From Magnetospirillum sp. 15-1 (lineage in GTDB: Bacteria > Pseudomonadota > Alphaproteobacteria > Rhodospirillales > Magnetospirillaceae): 64,000 nucleotides of DNA. A program made the translations under genes and the position numbers. The notes under the pieces were generated by a model, which made no database searches, was not told the DNA's origin, and saw only the letters and a list, made by a program, of their open reading frames with translations. This document shows positions 52,118 to 60,956 of this stretch, piece by piece. Location: the NCBI RefSeq assembly GCF_900184795.1, contig NZ_FXXN01000027.1, positions 437,336 to 501,335 on the forward strand, written 5' to 3'. Every line of letters starts with the position of its first letter. Position 1 is the stretch's first letter.

Positions 52118-53140
52118 ATGTTGTCCCGTCTCGGCGCCTTGCTGTTGGCCGCTCTCGCGATGTGGGCCGGTCCTGCCGCCGCCACCGAGTTCCAGTCGGT
52201 ATCGGGTGTGCATGCCGACGGGAGCCAGGTGTGGTGGTGGAACCTGGAGGTGAAGGCCTATGTTCCCGACGCCGCCCGCGGGCGGCCGGGGCCGGTGGTC
52301 CTGCTGCTGCACGGCTGCAAGCAGGAGGGCGTTCCCTTCGCCACGGACACCGGCTGGCGCGATCTGGCGGAAAAGCGGGGCTTCGCCCTGCTGGTGGCCG
52401 AGTTCACGGATTCCGTCTCGGGCGTTCCCGGCAACAATTGCATGTGGTGGTTCGATGCCGACCAGCGCCTGCCCACCGAGCGTAACATCACCGGCCGGCT
52501 GTACCAGGACGTGCTGAAGGCGCGGGAAACCTATGGCATCGGCGGCGGCGACAATTTCGTGGTCGGCCTGTCGGCCGGCGGCGCCATGGCCCAGGTGCTG
52601 CTGGCGGCCCTGCCCGACGCCTTCGCCGCCGGGGCTTCCTTGTCGGGCCTGCCGGTGGGCTGCGCCCAGATCGGCGGGGTGACCGGCGGGTCCTATTTCG
52701 CCACCCCCGAGGTGCGGCGCGCCTTCGGCTGCATGGAAGGTCCGGCCGAGGTCAAGCCCCAGGACTGGGCCAAGGAAATCGCCCGCCTTCATCCCTCCCG
52801 CGCCAAGTGGCCGCGCCTGTCCATCTGGCAGGGCGATGCCGACAAGACGGTGGCCTGCGTCAACGCGGTGGAGATTGCCAGCCAGTGGGCCGGGCTGCAT
52901 GGCGCCGCCCTGCCGGCCTTTACCGCCTGCGACCAGACCCACCGCAATCCGCCGCCCTTCGATCCGGTGTGGACCGCCACACGGGGCGAGGCCGAGACGG
53001 TGGTGGAATTGCGGCTGCTGCCGGGCTTCGGCCACGCCGCGCCGGTGGCGCCCGCCGCCGGCTGTGGCCGTGAGGGCGCCTACGTGGCCAATGCCGGCAT
53101 CTGCGCCGCGTCCGAGATCGCCGGCTTCTTCGGTCTGTGA
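52118..53140 (+). CDS. secreted PHB-depolymerase-like esterase
   Basis: A 340-residue alpha/beta hydrolase with a signal peptide (MLSRLGALLLAALAMWAGPAAA). The body shows HGCKQEG (oxyanion region), the lipase box VVGLSAGGAM with nucleophile Ser, a catalytic Asp candidate in WQGDADKTV, and a His in LLPGFGHAAPV. Several Cys (e.g. NNCMWWF, GCAQIGG, FGCMEG) could form disulfides. The family includes extracellular polyhydroxybutyrate depolymerases and feruloyl-type esterases. The ATG at 52118 follows GAGGAGTGCAAAGC. It is the last gene of the GFA-DyP unit. Confidence 0.87.
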   Translation: MLSRLGALLLAALAMWAGPAAATEFQSVSGVHADGSQVWWWNLEVKAYVPDAARGRPGPVVLLLHGCKQEGVPFATDTGWRDLAEKRGFALLVAEFTDSVSGVPGNNCMWWFDADQRLPTERNITGRLYQDVLKARETYGIGGGDNFVVGLSAGGAMAQVLLAALPDAFAAGASLSGLPVGCAQIGGVTGGSYFATPEVRRAFGCMEGPAEVKPQDWAKEIARLHPSRAKWPRLSIWQGDADKTVACVNAVEIASQWAGLHGAALPAFTACDQTHRNPPPFDPVWTATRGEAETVVELRLLPGFGHAAPVAPAAGCGREGAYVANAGICAASEIAGFFGL

Positions 53141-53226
53141 TCCCAAGCCGTCGACACATGACGCAAGTCAAGCCGCCGCCGGGCCGCCTGGGCTAGGCTG
53201 CCCCGGAGATTACCTGGGGAGAGGTC

Positions 53227-54570
53227 ATGAAGCGCACGGTTCCGCTCGTTCTGCTGCTGTTGTCGTCCACCTCGGCCCTGGCCGCCGGGGCGGCGATGGA
53301 GGCCCGCAACTATGTCGCCCGCCGGTTGACCGCCGAAAGCCACGTACAGGTGGAAGTGGCGGGGGTGGACGTGTCCGGTGCCGCCTGCCGGGTCAGCGGC
53401 ACGGTGCGCAAGGTATTCGCCGGCAAGCCGACGGTGGGCGAACCCCTGTCGTTCCTGGTGCCCTGCGGGGCCGGTGCCTTCTGGTCGGCCGAGAAGCTGA
53501 AAGCCGCCAAGGTGGCCGAGGTCTTCCTCAAATCCGGCTTGGGTGGGTTGGAGGCCGTTGACGACGGCGAGGGGTTGCGCGGCCTGGCCGCGGTGACCGG
53601 ACAGCCGCAATCGGTGGATGACCCCGCTTTGGTGCGCGAGATGACCGAGAGCATCGCCCGCTACCGCATCGAAGGGGAAACCTCGCGGCGCGACCCGACC
53701 GCCGCCCTGTCCCTGGCGCGGGTGGCCGATCCGGTGCTGCGTGCCCGTCTGCTGGCCCATGCCGCCGGCCTGATGACCGTACGCCGCCTGTCCGAGGCCG
53801 AGGCGACCGCCGACGAGGCGGTGGCGGCGGTCAAGGCGCTGTCCGATGCCGATACGCGGCTGGAATCCGGGCTGGTGGCGCTGGAATCCCTGGCCATGGG
53901 CCAGGCGAGGAAGGGGGCGCTGACCCTGGCGGCGATTCTGGAGCCCCAGGTGGACGCCCTGACCGAGCCGTCCCGGCGCGACGCCGCCACCCTGGTGCTG
54001 TACGGCGCCCGTATCCGCTCCGACGATCCCGCCGCCGCCTTCGCGTCGCTGTCCAAGGTGACCGATCCGGCCACAAGGCGCGACCGGCTGTCCAACATGC
54101 CTTTCGCCCAGAAGGATTTCAGCCCGGTCAATCCGGAATCCCTGGGCTGGATGGACCGCCTGCTGGGCGGTGCCGAGGCGCTGCCGCCCGGCGAGTTCCG
54201 CACCGAGGCCGTGACCCAGTTGTGTCGGACCGCCCAGCGCTCGGCCATGGAGATGGCCAAGATGCAGAATCTGGTGGGCAAGGCCGCCGCCATGGCCGAA
54301 GTCGCCGCCAGGCGCCGCCATGCTCCCTCGGCCCAGTTGCTGGCCCTGATCCGCGAGATGGAGGGCGGAAACGCCGCCAGGACCGAGGCGGCGCGCTGGT
54401 ACGCGGTATCGGCCAACGGCTTCGACGGCGGAGACAAGCTCAAGGCCGAGGCGCTGAAGGCGCTGGGCACCTTCACTCCGGCCGAACGCTCCGCCGCCGC
54501 CCGCCTGTTGCGGCCCTCGGCCAGCGGCGAGATATCGCCCACCCGGCTGGTGGAACTGGCCGCCAAATAG
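53227..54570 (+). CDS. hypothetical secreted helical-repeat protein
   Basis: A 447-residue protein with a clear signal peptide (MKRTVPLVLLLLSSTSALAAG). Residues 25-105 are a beta-rich domain (VQVEVAGVDVSGAACRVSGTVRKVFAG) with a Cys pair (ACRVSG, PCGAG). The rest is a long alpha-helical array with irregular repeats such as AALSLARVADPVLRARLLAHAAGLM and PAAAFASLSKVTDPATRRDRLSNM, similar in feel to TPR or Sel1-like domains. I cannot name a family. It is a lone plus-strand gene that converges with a sensor kinase three bases away. Confidence 0.75.
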   Translation: MKRTVPLVLLLLSSTSALAAGAAMEARNYVARRLTAESHVQVEVAGVDVSGAACRVSGTVRKVFAGKPTVGEPLSFLVPCGAGAFWSAEKLKAAKVAEVFLKSGLGGLEAVDDGEGLRGLAAVTGQPQSVDDPALVREMTESIARYRIEGETSRRDPTAALSLARVADPVLRARLLAHAAGLMTVRRLSEAEATADEAVAAVKALSDADTRLESGLVALESLAMGQARKGALTLAAILEPQVDALTEPSRRDAATLVLYGARIRSDDPAAAFASLSKVTDPATRRDRLSNMPFAQKDFSPVNPESLGWMDRLLGGAEALPPGEFRTEAVTQLCRTAQRSAMEMAKMQNLVGKAAAMAEVAARRRHAPSAQLLALIREMEGGNAARTEAARWYAVSANGFDGGDKLKAEALKALGTFTPAERSAAARLLRPSASGEISPTRLVELAAK

Positions 54571-54573
54571 GGG

Positions 54574-56253
54574 TCATTCCGCCGGCAGCAGGACGTGCAG
54601 CCGGGTCTGGCCCTCGCCGGTGGTTTCGGCCCACAGGCGGCCGCCGTGCATCTGGGTGATCTTGCGGCACAGCGCCAGGCTGAGGGTCGGGTTGCCGTCC
54701 TTGCCCGGCGTGCTGCCGGGGCTCATCAGCGGGAACGAGGTTTCGCTCTCGCCGAAATCGATATCGGTGTTGTCGGCGCTGACCGTCAGGTGCCACATGT
54801 CGTCGTCCCGCTCGGCACTCATGCCGATGGTCTGGCGGGCGTCGGGGCGGCGCCGGGCCAGGATGGCCGAGACCATGTGGTGGAACAGTCCGGCCAGATG
54901 CTGGCGGTCACCCATGATCTCAGGCAATTCCCCCGCCTTGATAACGGCCCCGGCGGCCTTGAGGCGCGGTTCCAGCAGACTGACGGTTTCGGCCGCGATA
55001 CCCGACAGCGAGACCGGCTGATACGGGCTGCATTGCGCCACGCCCAGATAGCGTTGCAGGGCGTCGAGCTGTGCCCGCATGCGTTCGATGCCCGAACGGA
55101 TGAATCCCAGATATTCACCCAGGTCGCCGCCCTCGCCGCCGGCCGCCTTGCGCACCAGAAGCTGGGCGTAGGACAGCACGGTGCGCAGCGGCTCCTGCAG
55201 GTGATGGGCGGAAATCTCCGCCATGTGGCGCAGTTCCTCGTTGGCCAATTCCAGATCGGTGGTGCGCCGGGCCAGCAGCCTCTCGAAACGCTCGCGCTCG
55301 ACCAGTTGCCGATACAGGGCCCAGGTGATGGCCGCCGCCGCCAGGGTCAGCGGCAGGGCGATGATCGCCAGGGTCGTGGCGTAGTCGCGCCATTCCGCCA
55401 TGGTGTCGTCATAGAGGGTGGAAACCGAAATCACCGCCGGAAGATTGCTCAGCCGGCGGTAGCTGGCCTGCCGCAGCCGGCCGTCGGTGGCGACCACGCT
55501 GGCATAGCTGCCCGTGGGGGCGGCGGCGAGATGGTCCCTGAACAGCGGGCCTTGCGAGAAATCCTTGCCGATCATGGACTCGTCGGCCGGCCCTCGGCCC
55601 AGCAAGGTGCCGTCGGTACCGAACAGGGCGATGGTGCCGTTGGGCTTGTGGCGGACGGAATCGAACAGGGTGTTGAGCTGATCCAGGTGGATCGTCACCG
55701 CCACCACCGCCTCCAGCCGGCCGTCCGGGTCGCGATGGGCCTGACTGACCGGAAGCACGGGCAGGCCGTTGACCCGGCTGATGGTGGGCTTGCCGATGAA
55801 CAGGCCGACGTTCTGGTGCCGATGAACCTGAACATAGTCGCGGTCCGCCACCGTAAGGCCTCCCGGCGGACGTTCGGGGTAGCTGTGGAGAAAGCTGCCG
55901 TCGGGCGCCACGACCCGGATGGAGGCCAATTGGGGGGCCTGCCGCAGGGTGCTGGACAGGAAGCCCCCGAAGGCCGGATCAAGGGGGCCGATGCCCCACT
56001 CGCGGTCCAGGCGCTCGCCCACCAGGGACAGCACCAGTGCCGCCTGCCGGAAAATGCCGCTGGTATGCTCGGCCAGGGTATCGGCCAGCCGTTCGGTGTT
56101 GGCCTGACGGTCGCGCATCAGGTCGCTTCGGCGTTGCCAGGCCATGGAACTGAACGTGGCGACGATGAACAGCACGGCAAGCGCCCCCATCACCACCACG
56201 CTGGTGCTGGCGCGCAACGCAACCCCCTTGCTTCTGCCGTTTGGCATAATCAT
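54574..56253 (-). CDS. dCache-type sensor histidine kinase with degenerate ATP-binding site
   Basis: A 559-residue membrane protein with two helices (about 17-36 and 293-314) around a periplasmic sensor domain, probably dCache (DRDYVQVHRHQNVGLFIGKPTISRVNG). The cytoplasmic part has a HisKA-like AEISAHHLQEPLRTVLSYAQLL; its phosphoacceptor His350 is kept, but the usual acidic residue after it is His. The ATPase domain looks degenerate: the N-box Asn is replaced (VSAIL, Ser462), the DxGxG box reads ADNTDIDFG, and the GxGLGL box reads GNPTLSLALC, while RKITQMHGGRLWAETTGEGQT is normal. It may be a pseudokinase. ATG 56247 is an alternative start. Confidence 0.8.
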   Translation of the reverse strand: MIMPNGRSKGVALRASTSVVVMGALAVLFIVATFSSMAWQRRSDLMRDRQANTERLADTLAEHTSGIFRQAALVLSLVGERLDREWGIGPLDPAFGGFLSSTLRQAPQLASIRVVAPDGSFLHSYPERPPGGLTVADRDYVQVHRHQNVGLFIGKPTISRVNGLPVLPVSQAHRDPDGRLEAVVAVTIHLDQLNTLFDSVRHKPNGTIALFGTDGTLLGRGPADESMIGKDFSQGPLFRDHLAAAPTGSYASVVATDGRLRQASYRRLSNLPAVISVSTLYDDTMAEWRDYATTLAIIALPLTLAAAAITWALYRQLVERERFERLLARRTTDLELANEELRHMAEISAHHLQEPLRTVLSYAQLLVRKAAGGEGGDLGEYLGFIRSGIERMRAQLDALQRYLGVAQCSPYQPVSLSGIAAETVSLLEPRLKAAGAVIKAGELPEIMGDRQHLAGLFHHMVSAILARRRPDARQTIGMSAERDDDMWHLTVSADNTDIDFGESETSFPLMSPGSTPGKDGNPTLSLALCRKITQMHGGRLWAETTGEGQTRLHVLLPAE

Positions 56254-56422
56254 CCCAGTCCAATTGGCGGGGGCATCATAACAGCCGCTTGACGGGGATC
56301 AACAACGGGAGGTCTGCATATGCGCACATTCGGTTTTCCGTAATACTCCGCTCGTTGCCGCCTTGCCTCTCCGGTCCCCTCCGTGCCATCGTTTCGGCCG
56401 GAACAATTGCGGGGACACCACA

Positions 56423-58606
56423 TTGGCCGATGATTTCGCCAAGGCAGTCGAGCTCCATCAGGCGGGCAGGCTCCTGGAGGCCGTGGAGATCTACCAGCGA
56501 ATTCTCGTCGCCAATCCCTATGACGAGGGCGCCAACCACCTGTTGGGCGTGGCCTGCTCCCAATTGGGCCAGTTCGACCTCGCCATCCACCTGATCGGCG
56601 AGGCGATCCGCGCCAACGACCGGATTCCCGATTACCACGTCAATCTGGGCAACGCCCTGTTCAGCACCCGCCGGTTGCCCGAGGCGGAAGCGTCCTACCG
56701 CCGTGCCCTGGCGCTCAACGCCGAGATTCCCGAGGCGCTGTTCGGCCTGGGCAACACCCTGGCCCAGACCGGCCGTCTGGACGACGCCCTGGAATCCCAC
56801 CGCAAGGCGGTGGCCCTGCGGCCCAATTTCGTCGAGGCCCTGGCCAATATGGCCGGAGTGCTGAACCGCCTGGGCCGTCCGGCCGAGGCGGTGGACAAGC
56901 TGCGCCGCGCCGTGGCCGAGCGTCCGGGCGAGGCCAGCCTGCAAGCCGATCTGGGGCGTGCCCTGCTGGCCTCCGACCGTCCTTCGGAGGCCGATGTCGC
57001 GGTTGCCCGCGCGTTGCGGCTGGCTCCCGACAGCGCTCCCATCCTGGTGGCGGCCGCCGACGTGATCCGGGCTCGCGGACGGATCGGGGAGGCGCTGGAG
57101 CATGCGGCCCGCGCCGCCGATCTGGCCCCCAATTATCCGCCGGCCGTGCTGATTCTGGCCCGTCAGTTGCGGGCCATGGGACGCGACGAGCGTTCCGCCG
57201 AGACCTACCTGCGGCTGGCCGGCATCGAGGGCGCCGGGGTGGCGCACCTGTTCGAGGCGGCCAATGCCATGAACGAGATGCGCCGCCTGCCCGAGGCGGT
57301 GGCTCTCTACCAGACCCTGCTGGCCCGCGAGCACGATCACTCCGAGGTATGGAACAACCTGGGCAACGCGCTGCGTGAACAGGGGGAACTGGATCGCGCC
57401 GCCGAGTGCTATGAAAACGCCGAGAGGCTCAGCCCCGACGACCCCATCGTCATGTCCAACCGGGCGGCCCTGCTGGGCAGTCTGGGGCGCGTCGAGGAGG
57501 CCGAGGCGCTGTCCCGCCGGGTGGTGGAGCTGTCGCCGGGGGCGGCCATTCCGCTGTCCAATCTCGGTCAGGCCCTCTATGCCCAGGGCCGCATGCAAGA
57601 GGCCAAGGAACAGTTCGACGCGGCGGGCGAAGCCGATCCCAGCAACGACGACATCGCGTTCCACCGGGGCATCGCTCGCCTGATGCTGGGCGAGTTCGCC
57701 GAAGGCTGGGCGCTCTACGAGGCGCGCTGGGGCAATCGCAAGCGGCGGGAGCCTCCCCGCCATGCCGACACGCCGCAATGGCGGGGCGAGGACCTGGAGG
57801 GGCGCACCCTTCTGCTGTGGTCCGAGCAGGGCTTCGGCGATACCCTGCAATTCGTCCGCTTCGCTCCGCTGGCGGCGGCACGCGGGGCGCGGGTGATCCT
57901 GGAGGTGCAGCCCGCCCTGGTCTCGCTGCTGCGCGAGATGCCGGGCATCGCCAAGGTGGTGGCGGTGGGCGAGGAGACCGGGCCCTTCGACCTGCAGGCG
58001 CCGATGATGAGTCTGCCCCTGGCCTTCGGCACCACCTTGAAGACCATTCCCGCTTCCATTCCCTATCTGGTCCCGCCGGCCGAGCGTCTGGAGCCCTGGA
58101 GCCGACGCCTGCGGGCCGGGCTGCCGGCCGGGCCGCGCATCGGACTGGTCTGGGCCGGGGATTCCCGCGAACACGATGTGGAATGCCTGCTGATCGATCG
58201 TCGCCGTTCGCTGACGCTCAAGCAACTGGAACCGGTCCTCGCGGTGGACGGCGCCTCCTTCGTCAGCCTGCAGGTGGGCAAGCAGGGCCTTCAGGTCGGC
58301 GACGAGCCGCGCGTTGCAGACCTGACCGCCGGCATCACCGATTTCGCCGATACCGCCGCCCTGATCAGCGGCCTCGATCTGGTGATCAGCGTCGACACCT
58401 CCACCGCCCATCTGGCCGCCGCCATGGGCAAGCCGGTATGGCTGCTGTCGCGCTTCGACGGCTGCTGGCGCTGGCTGCAGGGCCGCGACGACAGCCCGTG
58501 GTATCCCACCCTGCGCCTTTACCGCCAGCCCAAGGCCGGCGATTGGGACACGCCCCTGGCCCGTATGGCCGAGGATTTGAAGGCTTGGCTCAAGGCAAGG
58601 ACGTGA
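56423..58606 (+). CDS. large TPR protein with GT9-like C-terminal domain
   Basis: A 727-residue protein. The first 440 residues hold about a dozen TPR repeats (IYQRILVANPYDEGANHLLGVACSQLGQFDLAIHLIGEAI and so on). The last 290 residues form a heptosyltransferase-like domain: LLLWSEQGFGDTLQFVRFAPLAAARGARVILEV, APMMSLPLAFGTTLKTIPASIPYL, RIGLVWAGDSREHD, GLDLVISVDTSTAHLAAAMGKPVWLLSRFDGCWRWL. The last part keeps the SVDTSTAHLAAAMG motif of real GT9 enzymes, lost in the paralogue at 31053. The start is a TTG behind GCGGGGACACCACA; there is no ATG near. Lone gene; probably acts in protein or surface glycosylation. Confidence 0.75.
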   Translation: MADDFAKAVELHQAGRLLEAVEIYQRILVANPYDEGANHLLGVACSQLGQFDLAIHLIGEAIRANDRIPDYHVNLGNALFSTRRLPEAEASYRRALALNAEIPEALFGLGNTLAQTGRLDDALESHRKAVALRPNFVEALANMAGVLNRLGRPAEAVDKLRRAVAERPGEASLQADLGRALLASDRPSEADVAVARALRLAPDSAPILVAAADVIRARGRIGEALEHAARAADLAPNYPPAVLILARQLRAMGRDERSAETYLRLAGIEGAGVAHLFEAANAMNEMRRLPEAVALYQTLLAREHDHSEVWNNLGNALREQGELDRAAECYENAERLSPDDPIVMSNRAALLGSLGRVEEAEALSRRVVELSPGAAIPLSNLGQALYAQGRMQEAKEQFDAAGEADPSNDDIAFHRGIARLMLGEFAEGWALYEARWGNRKRREPPRHADTPQWRGEDLEGRTLLLWSEQGFGDTLQFVRFAPLAAARGARVILEVQPALVSLLREMPGIAKVVAVGEETGPFDLQAPMMSLPLAFGTTLKTIPASIPYLVPPAERLEPWSRRLRAGLPAGPRIGLVWAGDSREHDVECLLIDRRRSLTLKQLEPVLAVDGASFVSLQVGKQGLQVGDEPRVADLTAGITDFADTAALISGLDLVISVDTSTAHLAAAMGKPVWLLSRFDGCWRWLQGRDDSPWYPTLRLYRQPKAGDWDTPLARMAEDLKAWLKART

Positions 58607-58661
58607 CAGTACGGCCGGCTCTGGATTTTTTGACCGCAATGGTTTAGCGTAAGGGGAGGTA

Positions 58662-58689
58662 GCTGACGGATGTTGCTGCATCCGTCAGC
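58662..58689. terminator. strong hairpin after the large TPR gene
   Basis: GCTGACGGATG (58662-58672) pairs perfectly with CATCCGTCAGC (58679-58689) around a 6-base loop. Neither side has a long T-run. It lies 55 bases after the TPR gene and also 5 bases after the stop of the tiny minus-strand ORF, so it may protect or end both transcripts. Confidence 0.55.
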
Positions 58690-58694
58690 CGCCC

Positions 58695-58772
58695 CTAGCC
58701 TCGGGTCAGAGCGAGGCGGATGCGAATCCGCCACGGTAACCTGAGCACCAGGAGAAAGCGCATCTTGATCAT
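58695..58772 (-). CDS. putative 25-residue arginine-rich peptide
   Basis: A short minus-strand ORF too small for standard gene finders. It has a near-perfect ribosome site (AAGGAGG at 58780-58786, seven bases before the ATG), starts MIKMRFLLVLRLPW and ends in an Arg/Leu-rich, amphipathic stretch (RIRIRLALTRG). The peptide has a net charge of about +7 and no acidic residue. A strong hairpin lies directly before the ribosome site and another directly after the stop codon. Toxin-like membrane peptide, leader peptide or small regulator are all possible. Only the sequence supports it. Confidence 0.5.
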   Translation of the reverse strand: MIKMRFLLVLRLPWRIRIRLALTRG

Positions 58773-58786
58773 GCGATTTCCTCCTT

Positions 58787-58817
58787 GACGGCGGACCGGA
58801 CCTCCCGGCCCGCCGTC
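58787..58817 (-). promoter_or_regulatory. hairpin between CoA-transferase gene and small ORF
   Basis: GACGGCGG-A-CCGG (58787-58799) pairs with CCGG-C-CCGCCGTC (58805-58817), an almost perfect 12-bp stem with one mismatch. On the minus strand it follows the CoA-transferase stop by 24 bases and touches the ribosome site of the small ORF. It could end the upstream transcript or control access to the small ORF. No U-run follows. Confidence 0.45.
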
Positions 58818-58841
58818 GTCATTTCTACCAATGATGTGCTA

Positions 58842-59948
58842 TCAAGACCATCCGCTGATCACCGCTTCGGCCGCTTTCTCGCAGAGCGGCCGGCGGGGGC
58901 GGGGGCGCTCGCCTTCCATCAGCACGGGTAGCAGCACCTCGACCAGCCCCTGTTCGCTGACATGGGTGAAGCCGCGGGCCTGATGGTGGGGGTGACCGGC
59001 CACTTCGTGGGGTTCCAGCACCGGCTCGAAGGTACAGTCGGCGGGTTCGAGCAATGCGGTCCACTCGCCCAGGGTGCGGCTGGCGAACATCGCCTCCATC
59101 TCGGCGATCAGGGCGGTCTGGGGCAGGGGCTCGGCCTGGCGGGCGACCCATTCGGGCTTGCCCAGGGCGGTGCAGAACGACTGCCAGAACTTCTCCTCCA
59201 GTGCCGCGATGGCGGCGAAGCGGCCGTCTTGCGTCTTATAGATGCGGTAGAAGGCGGCGCCGCCGTTGATCAGATCGTGCTCGCGCTTGGGGTCGCCCCA
59301 GCGGTGCGCCATGGTCAGTACGCCGCCCATCCACGACAGCGCCGCCTCGGCCAGCGAAATGTCGATGGTGGTGCCCCGGCCGGTGGTCGAGCGCTTCAGC
59401 AGGGCCGCCAGGATGGAGTTGACCGCCAGCATGGCGCCGGCATGGTCGGCCAGGGGCGGAAAGGTCATGATGGGCCGCTCGGCCGGGCCGCTGGCCGCCA
59501 GCAGACCGGTGACCGCCAGATAGGTGACGTCGTGCCCCGCCCGGGTGGCGAAGGGGCCGGTGCCGCCATAGCCCGACAGGGCGCAATGGACCAGCCGGGG
59601 ATTGATCTGGTGCAGGCGCTCGATGCCGAAACCCAGGCGTTCCATCACGCCGGGGCGAAAGCCCTCCAGCAGCACGTCGGCCCCGGCGACCAGTTCGGCG
59701 AAGCGGACCTTGCCGTCCTCGGATTTGAGATCGAGGCTGACGATGGTCTTGTTGGCGTTGGCCAGCTTGTAGAAGGCGGTGGTGCCGTCCGCGTCCACCG
59801 GTCCCATGGTGCGCATGGGGTCGCCGGCCGGGCTCTCTATCTTGATCACCTCGGCGCCCAGGTCGGACAGCCACAGGGTGGCCAGCGGGCCGGGAATGTA
59901 CATGGACAGGTCGAGGACCTTCAGCCCCGCGAGGCAATCGGCGATCAT
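58842..59948 (-). CDS. family III CoA-transferase (CaiB/BaiF type)
   Basis: A 368-residue class III CoA-transferase. It has GLKVLDLSMYIPGPLATLWLSDLGAEVIKIESPAGDPMR, NANKTIVSLDLKSEDGK, the catalytic Asp in AGHDVTYLAVTGLL, and TIDISLAEAALSWMGG. In eukaryotes and bacteria such proteins move CoA between carboxylic acids; the length and the AGHD motif are similar to alpha-methylacyl-CoA racemase-like members, which is the main alternative. The start is two bases after the stop of the enoyl-CoA hydratase gene, so the two form an operon. Confidence 0.9.
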   Translation of the reverse strand: MIADCLAGLKVLDLSMYIPGPLATLWLSDLGAEVIKIESPAGDPMRTMGPVDADGTTAFYKLANANKTIVSLDLKSEDGKVRFAELVAGADVLLEGFRPGVMERLGFGIERLHQINPRLVHCALSGYGGTGPFATRAGHDVTYLAVTGLLAASGPAERPIMTFPPLADHAGAMLAVNSILAALLKRSTTGRGTTIDISLAEAALSWMGGVLTMAHRWGDPKREHDLINGGAAFYRIYKTQDGRFAAIAALEEKFWQSFCTALGKPEWVARQAEPLPQTALIAEMEAMFASRTLGEWTALLEPADCTFEPVLEPHEVAGHPHHQARGFTHVSEQGLVEVLLPVLMEGERPRPRRPLCEKAAEAVISGWS

Positions 59949-59950
59949 GT

Positions 59951-60730
59951 TCAGCTCCAACTCGGCTTTCTCTTTTCGGTGAGCGCGGTGACGCCCTCGC
60001 GGCATTCGGCGCCGGCGCGGGCGTCGACGAACTGGGCCACGGTGTAGCGCATCAGGTCGGGACCGGCCGGGCTGTCGTCGACCACGCGCAACATGTCCTT
60101 GGCGGCGGCCTGGGCCTTGGGGGCGCCCTTCAGGCAGGCGTCGACCATCAGGTCGCGGGCGGCGTCCAGCTTGTCGGCGGCGACCACCGCGTGGATCAGG
60201 CCGAGGCGCAGCGCCTCGCGGGCGTCGAAGCGTTCGCCCGACAGCACGTAGCGGCGCATGGCCCGCGTACCGATGGCGGCGGCGATGTGCGGCATGATCA
60301 GGGTGGGCGAGAAGCCGGCCCGCACCTCGGGCAGCGAAAAGCTGGCCTCGTCGGCGGCGACCACCATGTCGGAAACGGAGACGATGCCCGCCCCCATGCC
60401 CAGGGCGGCGCCCTGGACCTTGGCGACCACCGGCTTGGCGCAGCGGTCGATGGCGTCCAGCATCACCGCCATCTGCATGGCGCTGCGGCTGACCTCCTCG
60501 GCGTCCTGGTCCAGCATGGCCCGCGTCCAGCCGATGTCGCCGCCGGCGCAGAAGCTGGGCCCCTGACCCTCGATCACCACGACGCGCACCGCCTCGGCGA
60601 CGGACAGCTTCTGGAAGGTCTGGGCGAGGTTGCCGACCATCTGCTCGTCCAGCGCGTTGTGCAGTTCGGGCCGGCACAGCATCACGGTGGCGATGGCGCC
60701 GCTGATCTTGACGTGGATGGTATCGGTCAT
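59951..60730 (-). CDS. enoyl-CoA hydratase/isomerase family protein
   Basis: A 259-residue crotonase-fold protein with oxyanion segments GPSFCAGGDIGWTRAM and GAALGMGAGIVSVSDMVVA and the ASFSLPEVRAGFSPTLIMPHIA stretch. The end TEKRKPSW resembles the methylglutaconyl-CoA hydratase encoded at 14401-15183, so the two may share a subfamily. Substrate unknown. The start MTDTIHVKISG follows AAGGGAAAACC. With the CoA-transferase behind it, it makes a two-gene catabolic unit for an unidentified acyl-CoA. It is divergent from the EF-G-like gene. Confidence 0.88.
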   Translation of the reverse strand: MTDTIHVKISGAIATVMLCRPELHNALDEQMVGNLAQTFQKLSVAEAVRVVVIEGQGPSFCAGGDIGWTRAMLDQDAEEVSRSAMQMAVMLDAIDRCAKPVVAKVQGAALGMGAGIVSVSDMVVAADEASFSLPEVRAGFSPTLIMPHIAAAIGTRAMRRYVLSGERFDAREALRLGLIHAVVAADKLDAARDLMVDACLKGAPKAQAAAKDMLRVVDDSPAGPDLMRYTVAQFVDARAGAECREGVTALTEKRKPSWS

Positions 60731-60956
60731 GGTTTTCCCTTCCCCGGAGCGGTTGCTCCAGTAAACCACGCCCGCGGCGAATCAACCAAGACGCAAGCAG
60801 TGCAGCCTTGTGGCGGGCGAGGCCCATTTCCTGTTGCCAGGGGCCGCTTTGACTGAAACCATGGTGGGGCTGGGCGCGGGGGGTTCCGGCGCCCAGGCAA
60901 ACCGAGAAACCGGCCTCGCCGAGAAATCGGCCAAACCGAGAAATTCCGGAGGGTCC

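Noticed and set aside
58690-58780. Cobalamin riboswitch in the gap after the large TPR gene
   Set aside because: There are several hairpins and a GCC-rich stretch, but no B12-box and no B12-related gene; a small ORF explains the region better.
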